Source: Holosporales bacterium
Lineage (GTDB): Bacteria > Pseudomonadota > Alphaproteobacteria > BNTO01
DNA length: 17,944 nucleotides
Direction: 5' to 3'
NCBI GenBank assembly: GCA_031257945.1
Contig: JAIRNU010000089.1
Span: forward strand, 1 to 17,944
Position 1 is the first letter of the stretch; every line of letters begins with the position of its first letter. The notes beneath the pieces were generated by a model, which was not told the origin of the DNA, made no database searches, and saw only the letters and a list, made by a program, of their open reading frames with translations. A program made the translations under genes and the position numbers. This document shows, piece after piece, positions 4,963-11,342 of this stretch.

Positions 4963-6351
4963 CTATAATTTCAACGCCTTCACAGCATCGAAATCTATTA
5001 CATCCCCGCCAGTTCTCTTTGTCACAAAAAATTCTACGAAAGGTTTATGGCTATACGGATCGCGCAAAACACTAATATCGCTGCGGTCTACGATCCGATA
5101 CGCCGCCGCAAAGTCCCCAAACAAAACTGGAGTACAATTCGGAGCTAATGCTGGCATATCGTCGCAAATAACGACATTATACCCAAGCAAACAAGACGGC
5201 GTACCAGCACTCAATGATTGCTGCCATAAGAACCTCCCCATTTCATCTTTGATATTCTGAATCGCCATTAGGGCACTTCTAGACATAAACCAAACCGCAT
5301 TAGGAAGGTACTGTGCACTTAAAGCAGCAGCTAATTCTAGCAAACTTTCCCGCCTAATTTCCACCTTATCGCCGAATTGTTCAATACATTCAATCTTCCC
5401 CCAAGATCCTTCGCCAATTGGGACTGTAGGGTATTGAAGAATACCCATTGGCTGATTCTCCCCATTACCATACAAAAAGGCATGATTCTCCAAAGCTGCC
5501 ATTTTTTGCGTGATTTTGGTAATTATCCACTCCTGCAAGCCATCTCCAGCATCATCAAGCACCTTTTGCGTAGTTCGCGGACGAGCATACATTTGGTGCA
5601 CAGAGATTTGCAGATGCTCCAGTTCTTGCTCTTCGCCATCATCGATAGCGTTAGAGACAATCCATCCAACCTCAGCATTACTTTTATCGGCAAAAATATC
5701 CAGCGTATTCCCCGAAATTTTATCGATCTTAGCCAGTGAGCGCATAGGACAGAGATACCTCATCCTCTCCTCCAATTGGCTAATTGTTTGACATGGGATT
5801 CTATACCCATTATCATCACCATTTTGACTTAATAGGTGCAGTTTTTCGTTCAAACGAAGTTCTCCTTTGGCCATATATTGCCAAAAAGCCTTTTGTTCTG
5901 CGTCACAGTCGTACTGCCGGACGGGAACAACGCCATTAAAAGACTGTCCCAAATTTTTACACGTATTCTTGTACGTATTCTCATAAATATTTGTCTTCAT
6001 AATATTCTCCATTGCTATATTGCCCTCACTATAGGCGTCTTTGCTTGAAAGAAGCCCACTCTTAGACCCGTTGCAAAAGCTTCGTTCTTTCGGTAATTTT
6101 GGCGTCGTTCCGATGCTCGAATCCTCACGTACATCAAGTACGCTGCGGTTTGCTTCGTATGCTCCTAAAAATTCCTCGAAATTACTCACTTTTGCACCAG
6201 GTCTATTGATTTTATTGATTTCGTTGAAAGATTGTTCCAACTCGCTAATTGCAGCATCAAATTTTTTGAAAAATACTGCATGATCGGCAGGCATTTCCTG
6301 TCCTCCCGGCCATATAGCGCCATCATTTATATTCACACTTTTGTTTTCCAT
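4963..6351 (-). CDS. HK97-type major capsid protein carrying an in-frame MITE insertion
   Basis: The protein is 462 aa. Residues 1-150 form a charged N-terminal region like the scaffold (delta) domain removed by the prohead protease. The capsid core follows from about 166. The C-terminal half carries landmarks common to alphaproteobacterial gene-transfer-agent gp5 and related phage capsids: LYGNGENQPMGILQYP, GRFLWQQSL, LLGYNVVICDDMP, LFGDFAAAYRIVDR and VLRDPYSHKPFVEFFVTKR. Residues about 50-96 are the translated mobile element (RPGAKVSNFEEF to CNGS); without it the protein is 415 aa, a usual size. The start ATG has AAGGAA just upstream, and the gene lies 17 bases after the protease stop, as expected for one operon. 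No portal, terminase or tail gene is in the window, so this is either a prophage remnant or a dispersed GTA pair as in Rickettsiales. Confidence 0.88.
   Translation of the reverse strand: MENKSVNINDGAIWPGGQEMPADHAVFFKKFDAAISELEQSFNEINKINRPGAKVSNFEEFLGAYEANRSVLDVREDSSIGTTPKLPKERSFCNGSKSGLLSSKDAYSEGNIAMENIMKTNIYENTYKNTCKNLGQSFNGVVPVRQYDCDAEQKAFWQYMAKGELRLNEKLHLLSQNGDDNGYRIPCQTISQLEERMRYLCPMRSLAKIDKISGNTLDIFADKSNAEVGWIVSNAIDDGEEQELEHLQISVHQMYARPRTTQKVLDDAGDGLQEWIITKITQKMAALENHAFLYGNGENQPMGILQYPTVPIGEGSWGKIECIEQFGDKVEIRRESLLELAAALSAQYLPNAVWFMSRSALMAIQNIKDEMGRFLWQQSLSAGTPSCLLGYNVVICDDMPALAPNCTPVLFGDFAAAYRIVDRSDISVLRDPYSHKPFVEFFVTKRTGGDVIDFDAVKALKL
6063..6205 (-). mobile_element. Palindromic MITE-like element, copy 3, in frame inside the capsid gene
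   Basis: On the plus strand it begins TAGACCCGTTGCAAAAG (6063) and ends TTGCACCAGGTCTA (6205), with TA at both edges. With one TA counted as the duplicated target, the insertion is 141 bp or 47 codons, so the capsid frame is preserved. It lacks 3 bp relative to copy 2, in contrast to the non-genic copies, which carry frame-breaking deletions. Confidence 0.9.
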
Positions 6352-6368
6352 TTTTCCTTACTCCCCTT

Positions 6369-6944
6369 TTAACGGCCTAAAGCCAAACTATCCATACACA
6401 AATCTGCGCGTAACATAGCGTTTCGCAGAGACTTCAACCGATCCATCAAATAAATTGTTTGGTCGTACGATTGCGTCCACCATCGCTGTTTACACGCAGT
6501 AACCTTGGCAGACGGGTTGGCCATAAAGGTAACCAATGAAACCTCGAACAAATCGACGTCGTCCAAAACTCTACACTCCCCATCTTGATGCGCAATTTTT
6601 GTTTGAAATCCGATGGACAGCCCGTCTACAACCTTTGATTTCAACAAAGCGTACACATCTTTCCCTTTTTGAATATCCAACAAAATGCGGCCGCGCACGA
6701 AAAGTCCATAGTCATCCTCGTACATTTCCTCCCAAACACCAATTGGCGATGTTTGGTCGTGCTGCCATAACATTTTTGGCAGCTGTTCCTGCTCTTTCCA
6801 GCGCCTTAAAGAGCGCGTAAATGCCCCTTTGGCGACGATTTCCCTGTGGTAATCGATATTCCCAAAAACGCTGGCGTAACCTTCAAAAGTTCCTGGCTCT
6901 GTGCCAAACGCCTTAATTTGAAACTTATTATCTAAAAACTGCAT
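6369..6944 (-). CDS. HK97-type prohead maturation protease (peptidase family S78)
   Basis: The protein is 191 aa from ATG 6944, chosen because AGGAGG lies five bases upstream (6950-6955 on the plus strand). The longer frame from 7052 has no ribosome site. N-terminal FEGYASVFGNID and VAKGAFTRSL are typical of phage and gene-transfer-agent prohead proteases. The catalytic His is probably H62 (WQHDQTSPIGVW) and the Ser S110 (VVDGLSIGF), spaced as in the family. It would cleave the capsid N-terminal domain during shell maturation. It precedes the capsid gene by 17 bases and both are probably one transcript. The usual upstream portal gene is absent. Confidence 0.9.
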   Translation of the reverse strand: MQFLDNKFQIKAFGTEPGTFEGYASVFGNIDYHREIVAKGAFTRSLRRWKEQEQLPKMLWQHDQTSPIGVWEEMYEDDYGLFVRGRILLDIQKGKDVYALLKSKVVDGLSIGFQTKIAHQDGECRVLDDVDLFEVSLVTFMANPSAKVTACKQRWWTQSYDQTIYLMDRLKSLRNAMLRADLCMDSLALGR

Positions 6945-7648
6945 AATATCCTCCTTAAATAAAATAAAAACCCAAAATAACGCTCTGTACCATTTGGTAA
7001 CATTAATAGCAAACTGGTCACAAAGCTCCCTCCATACGACGTAATTGCGCAATCTCCGTTCGTAATTTCATTGTACGGGCTGGCGAAGTACAAAATCAAA
7101 TACCAAAATAGCCCATACCTTTTATACAATATTTATTATAATAAACATAAAATGCTATGCTTCTGGCTCCTGGGGGCGGCTGGTTTTACGGGCTTTTTGG
7201 GTGATGTTGGGAGGCGTGGGGCCGCGGTGTGGTGAGTGCGCTTTGTCCTGTTTTCCTATTTAGTACGATTTTTATTGAAAAAAAGGAGCGGCTGGGATAG
7301 CAGCGGAGTCCCCCTGTTTGTCGGGCTTTGCGGCCATTACTGCGGGGGGAGATACGAATTTTAGTAGAAAAAATTTTTTTGAGAGAGGGACATGCTGTGT
7401 GAAGTTGGACGCTTTAATGCAAAGAGCTTGTGATGTTTGCGGGGACTAGCCTTTAGATGAGATTTTGGATTATTTTGGACTACTTGGAGCTATTTTGGAT
7501 TAGGCGTTAATACATTATTAACAAAATTGAAGTACAATAACAGTAAGAATTGGTTTTTTGTTGATGTGCTAAAGATTATTTTGTGCAGCAAAGACGTTGT
7601 CTCAGCGGATGAGAAATTGTATCGGTCCCACTTTTGTAAGGAAGAGAA
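6945..7648. other. 704-bp gene-free region between the capsid operon and the LRR cluster
   Basis: No convincing gene is present on either strand. A 14-bp perfect palindrome, TTTATTATAATAAA, lies at 7132-7145. From about 7160 to 7420 the plus strand is unusually G-rich (for example GGGGGCGGCTGG, GGGGCCGCGG). Around 7460-7502 the words ATTTTGGATT/ATTTTGGACT repeat at short spacing. It separates two divergently transcribed blocks, so it should contain both promoters, but I cannot place either with confidence. Confidence 0.5.
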
Positions 7649-9022
7649 ATGATAAGGAATTTTTTAATGGTGTTGTTGGCAACAAGTCCTGTTTTGGGTG
7701 CGTATTATACTTGCGTTACGGAAGCTAACGGAAACACAGATGGAGTAAGCGTAACGCCCAGATCGCTGCGTCACAAGAGTTCTACCACGGCGGTCGATAC
7801 TTCCACACAGGCGCAATCAGGTGAACCTGGGGGGATATCACCAGATATCAACGACAAAGAATTTTACAAATATCGTGAATCAAGTGTCGAAATTCCAAAA
7901 GGTGTAAAGAAGATCGGCAAGGAGGCTTTCGCCGATAGTCGTGCTTTGAAACAGGTTACTTTTCAAGCTGGAAGTCGACTAAGAGAGATAGGAGAGCGTG
8001 CGTTTTATGGTTGTAAGAATCTAAAAGGAATAGAATTACTACCGGGTATCCAATTTATCGGAGAGCGTGCGTTTTATGGCTGTAAGAATCTAAAAGGAAT
8101 AGAATTCCCTGAAGGTGTCCAAATTATTGGGGATAACGCATTTGGTGGCTGTGAGCGGCTAGAAAAGGTAAGTATCCCAGCAAGTATTCAAGCTATTGGG
8201 GCTGGTGCTTTTGATGGCTGCTGTCAGTTAAAATCTGTACATATTCCTAAAGGTGTGCAATCTATTGGGAATAGCACTTTTGCACGTTGCCTGTCGCTAA
8301 AGTCAGTAGATATTCCAGCAAGTATGTGCGAAATCGGTGAGAAGGCCTTTAATGGTTGTCTTTTTCTTCAAACAATTAATTTTGCACCACGTAGCAGGTT
8401 AGCTACGATAGAGAGTTGGGCATTTGCGTCCTGTGCTTTATCCCAGATTAAATTTTCTGCAAGGGTTGAACTGATTGGCGATCATGCCTTCAGTAGCTGT
8501 GTAAACCTCTGTAACGTTGATTTTTCAGAGTGTAAAAGATTGAAAAAAATAGGAACCGCAGCATTTGGCAATTGCCGCAAATTAAAGGAGGTAGTATTGT
8601 CTGCTACTGTTCAGGAAATTGGGAGTTGTGCCTTTAGTGGGATTGATGGCGTTTCTATTACATGCCCGCAAGGAAGTCTTCAATCACTATACGATAATAA
8701 TGGTCAATGCAATGATGATGTCGTGCTTGATTTACTAACTCATCTTTTCCCAGTTAGTACAAAGGCTGCTACTGGAGTTGGGAACGAAGTAACCCTTATC
8801 AGTCCGCGAGGCAAGACTATTGTGTGTAAATGTGTTGGGGTTAATGGTTCGAATTTACAGTGGGAGTGTTCCAGGAATGGCGCGGAGCCGTATATTCTGC
8901 AACATTCGCCGTCATATGAATATGTCCACCGGGATGCTTTTTTGGGAAGCCTGCTGGGGGGATCCGCTACGCAACGTAGTACAGCTGGCCTAAATAAAAA
9001 AATAGGAAGTTTTAGGGATTAA
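7649..9022 (+). CDS. Secreted BspA-type leucine-rich-repeat protein A
   Basis: The protein is 457 aa. ATG 7649 has AAGGA at 7638-7642. Residues 1-17 form a signal peptide (MIRNFLMVLLATSPVLG). A Ser/Thr-rich linker leads into about eleven 23-residue LRRs at 79-333 with the BspA/TpLRR (LRR_5) pattern 'IPxxVxxIGxxAFxGCxxL' (for example VQSIGNSTFARCLSLKSVDI). Residues about 341-457 form a C-terminal domain shared with the next two genes (GSLQSLYDNNGQC, VTLISPRGKTIVC, LQWECSRNGAEPY, YVHRDAFL). BspA-type proteins of host-associated bacteria and protists are surface or secreted binding proteins, so a host-contact role is likely but not shown. The repeat unit at residues 114-130 is almost identical to the next one, a recent 69-bp duplication. 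Confidence 0.88.
   Translation: MIRNFLMVLLATSPVLGAYYTCVTEANGNTDGVSVTPRSLRHKSSTTAVDTSTQAQSGEPGGISPDINDKEFYKYRESSVEIPKGVKKIGKEAFADSRALKQVTFQAGSRLREIGERAFYGCKNLKGIELLPGIQFIGERAFYGCKNLKGIEFPEGVQIIGDNAFGGCERLEKVSIPASIQAIGAGAFDGCCQLKSVHIPKGVQSIGNSTFARCLSLKSVDIPASMCEIGEKAFNGCLFLQTINFAPRSRLATIESWAFASCALSQIKFSARVELIGDHAFSSCVNLCNVDFSECKRLKKIGTAAFGNCRKLKEVVLSATVQEIGSCAFSGIDGVSITCPQGSLQSLYDNNGQCNDDVVLDLLTHLFPVSTKAATGVGNEVTLISPRGKTIVCKCVGVNGSNLQWECSRNGAEPYILQHSPSYEYVHRDAFLGSLLGGSATQRSTAGLNKKIGSFRD
7991..8106 (+). repeat. 69-bp-period duplicated LRR unit in protein A
   Basis: The 47 bp from GGAGAGCGTGCGTTTTATGG at 7991 recur from 8060 with one mismatch. The period of 69 bp is one 23-residue LRR. Other repeats in the gene are far more diverged, so this unit was copied recently. 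Confidence 0.9.
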
Positions 9023-9046
9023 TTTGTACTATTTATGTCGAGTGTG

Positions 9047-9075
9047 TTGTTTAAGTTGTGGGTGCATTGTAATGT
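9047..9075 (+). promoter_or_regulatory. Possible promoter of LRR gene B (TTGTTT, 17 nt, TAATGT)
   Basis: TTGTTT at 9047-9052 and TAATGT at 9070-9075 are 17 bases apart. The same pair with the same spacing lies ahead of gene C. Because the two upstream regions are recent duplicates, the conservation is weak evidence. Confidence 0.35.
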
Positions 9076-9115
9076 GTCCCGGTAACTGTTTTTGATTTTT
9101 TATAGGAGAAAAGCG

Positions 9116-9997
9116 ATGAAGGCGTTGTTAAAACTAGCATTATTGTCAGCAAGTTCTGTTTTTAGCGTAATTTATGCTTGTGCGGCGGGAGGGGCTGTGT
9201 ATGCTGCGGCGCTTAAACCGAAACTTTGCATAAGTGAGGGTGTAGCATTCGATACAATACCAATAACAGAAATAGTTGATAACGCATTCAAGGGCGATCG
9301 TAGCATATCAAGTATTGTAATACCAGCGGGTGTTAAAATAATTGGGAAAAGGGCCTTTTTCGGTTGTGATGGCCTGCAACAGGTTATTTTACAAGAAGGG
9401 CTAAAAGAGGTAGGAGAAGGCGCGTTTTACGGGTGTAAGCGATTACAATCAATCAATATCCCTGCAAGTGTTGAGACAATCAATAAAGGCGTCTTTATGA
9501 ATTGTAATGCTCTTGAAACAGTTAAATTTGCCGCCAACAGTAATTTGAGAGAAATAGGGTCCTATGCATTTGATGGCTGCAGTAAACTGCAACAGATTGT
9601 AATTCCTGCCTCCGTTCAACGCATTGGGCGCATTGGTTACGAGCGTATGACTATTACATTGTCCAAAGGAAGCCTTTCATCGCTGTATGATAATGGAGAG
9701 TGTAGTGATGCAACTTTGCACGGTTTATTAAGACATATTTTTCCCTACTATTTTACCGCCTCCTCCCGACTGAGCGCCACAAAGATCCTTGAAAGCGAGG
9801 TAATTCTTATCACTCCCTTGGGAGAAACCATCAAATGCAAGTGCACTGGTATTGAGACTGGTGACGTTCATACTATTGCCTTACAGTGGCAGTGTTCTAG
9901 AAATGACGCGAAGCCGTATGTCTTACCGCCGTGCAAATATGTCCACCGGGATGCTTTTTTGGAAGACTTTGGATCCGCTATACAATGTGGTGGCTAG
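9116..9997 (+). CDS. Secreted BspA-type leucine-rich-repeat protein B
   Basis: The protein is 293 aa. ATG 9116 is preceded by AGGAGA (9104-9109) and begins a good signal peptide (MKALLKLALLSASSVFSV to ACAA); an upstream in-frame start at 9092 would spoil it. About five LRRs occupy residues 50-175 (for example IIGKRAFFGCDGLQQVIL, EIGSYAFDGCSKLQQIVI). The C-terminal domain (about 178-293) matches proteins A and C: LSKGSLSSLYDNGEC, VILITPLGETIKC, LQWQCSRNDAKPY, and shares YVHRDAFL with A. It is a tandem duplicate of gene C, since signal peptide, upstream region and C-terminus are nearly the same while the LRR section has diverged. The likely role is a secreted or surface-bound host-interaction protein. 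Confidence 0.87.
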   Translation: MKALLKLALLSASSVFSVIYACAAGGAVYAAALKPKLCISEGVAFDTIPITEIVDNAFKGDRSISSIVIPAGVKIIGKRAFFGCDGLQQVILQEGLKEVGEGAFYGCKRLQSINIPASVETINKGVFMNCNALETVKFAANSNLREIGSYAFDGCSKLQQIVIPASVQRIGRIGYERMTITLSKGSLSSLYDNGECSDATLHGLLRHIFPYYFTASSRLSATKILESEVILITPLGETIKCKCTGIETGDVHTIALQWQCSRNDAKPYVLPPCKYVHRDAFLEDFGSAIQCGG

Positions 9998-10057
9998 CCT
10001 AAATAAAGGAAGAGGAAGTTTTATGGATTAAAGTTTGTACTGTTTATGTTGAGTGTG

Positions 10058-10086
10058 TTGTTTAAGTTGTTGATGCATTGTAATGT
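10058..10086 (+). promoter_or_regulatory. Possible promoter of LRR gene C (TTGTTT, 17 nt, TAATGT)
   Basis: TTGTTT at 10058-10063 and TAATGT at 10081-10086 duplicate the arrangement upstream of gene B. The flanking sequence (about 9010-9115 against 10018-10127) is close to identical. Confidence 0.35.
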
Positions 10087-10127
10087 GTCCTGGTAACTGT
10101 TTTTGATTTTTTATTAGGAGAAAAGCG

Positions 10128-11006
10128 ATGAAGGCGTTTTTAAAACTAGCATTATTGTCAGCAAGTTCTGTTTTTAGCGTAAATTATGCTTGTGCGGCGG
10201 AAGGGGCTGAGCATGTTGCGGCGCTTAAACCGAAACTTGGCACAAGTAAGAGCGTGGCTGTTCCGCTACAGACATCCGGTGGGCCAAGTGCGACGCCATA
10301 TACGATACCACCAGATGTAACAGAAATAGTTGATGGAATGTTCAGGCACAAGTATGACACACCAAGTATTACAATACCAGCTAGTGTCAAAATAATTGGG
10401 GAAAAGGCCTTTTCCGGTTGTAGCCTGCAACAGGTTATTTTACAAGAAGGGTTAACAGAGATAGGGAAATTCGCCTTTAGCGGGTGCTGGCTATTACAAT
10501 CAATCAATATCCCTGCAAGTGTTACAACAATCAAGGAAGACGCCTTTTTTAACTGCAAGGGTCTTGCAGCAGTTAATTTCGCCACCGACAGTAATTTGAA
10601 GGAAATAGGGGCCGATGCATTTAATGGCTGCAGTAACCTGAAACAAATTGTAATCCCTGCCTCCGTTCAACGCATTGGGGAGCGCATTAGTAACGGGCGT
10701 ATGACTATTACATTATCCAAAGGAAGCCTTTCATCGCTGTACGATAATGGAAAATGTAGTGATGAAACCTTGTGCAACTTACTTAAACGTTTGTTTGACA
10801 CGTACAACGTGCAAAATGTTATTGGAAGCAAGGTAATTCTTATCAGCCCCCTGGGAGAAACTATTGAATGCGAAAGTACTGGAGCTGAGACTGTTGACTA
10901 TTGTACTACCTTACAGTGGCAATGTTCCAGAAATGGTGCGGCGCCGTATACCCTCGAGCTATCGGACCCGGTTATTTGTGACGCTTTATGGACTAACTTT
11001 AACTAA
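10128..11006 (+). CDS. Secreted BspA-type leucine-rich-repeat protein C
   Basis: The protein is 292 aa, with the start ATG 10128 behind AGGAGA. The signal peptide (MKAFLKLALLSASSVFSV to ACAA) differs from that of protein B by few residues. A Pro/Thr-rich linker precedes about five LRRs (IIGEKAFSGCSLQQVIL, EIGKFAFSGCWLLQSINI, EIGADAFNGCSNLKQIVI). The shared C-terminal domain starts at LSKGSLSSLYDNGKC and includes VILISPLGETIEC and LQWQCSRNGAAPY; the final part (after LELSDP) differs from A and B and lacks YVHRDAFL. It is a tandem paralogue of B. Function is inferred from LRR family membership only. Confidence 0.87.
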   Translation: MKAFLKLALLSASSVFSVNYACAAEGAEHVAALKPKLGTSKSVAVPLQTSGGPSATPYTIPPDVTEIVDGMFRHKYDTPSITIPASVKIIGEKAFSGCSLQQVILQEGLTEIGKFAFSGCWLLQSINIPASVTTIKEDAFFNCKGLAAVNFATDSNLKEIGADAFNGCSNLKQIVIPASVQRIGERISNGRMTITLSKGSLSSLYDNGKCSDETLCNLLKRLFDTYNVQNVIGSKVILISPLGETIECESTGAETVDYCTTLQWQCSRNGAAPYTLELSDPVICDALWTNFN

Positions 11007-11342
11007 CGCGCTATTGCGCTGATACGAGCCGGTGTGGTCCCTCAAGAAAAATTTCGGAGGATCGCATGGACTTCGGCCTTATAGTGGTAATATGGCGAAA
11101 AATTGGCAGTTTTAACTAGCACTGGAGAATTAGGCTTAGGCATGGATGTTAGTCAGCAATATCGAGGCGTTGGGATGTCTAACGAATAGGTGAGTAGTAC
11201 TAGGTTCTATTCTGGTATTGTTCCTAGTTCCGAATCATGCCTTGGCTATGACTAAGTAGAAATATAAATTCAGCTATACTAACCGGTTCTTTCGTGCGTA
11301 CGGTGTTTGTTTGGTTTTTTTTTTAATTTTAGAGGAAAAAAT
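11007..11342. other. Intergenic region before LRR gene D
   Basis: No gene is supported. A short frame ending at an TAG near 11189 (LTSTGELGLGMDVSQQYRGV) looks protein-like but has no start site and may be a gene remnant. An ATG at 11066 with GGAGG upstream opens only 17 codons. A TATACT at 11274-11279 could be a -10 box, but I see no acceptable -35 box. Confidence 0.35.

Noticed and set aside
4775..5260. 161-aa plus-strand ORF
   Set aside because: Two thirds is antisense to the capsid gene, whose own protein shows clear family motifs; no ribosome site.
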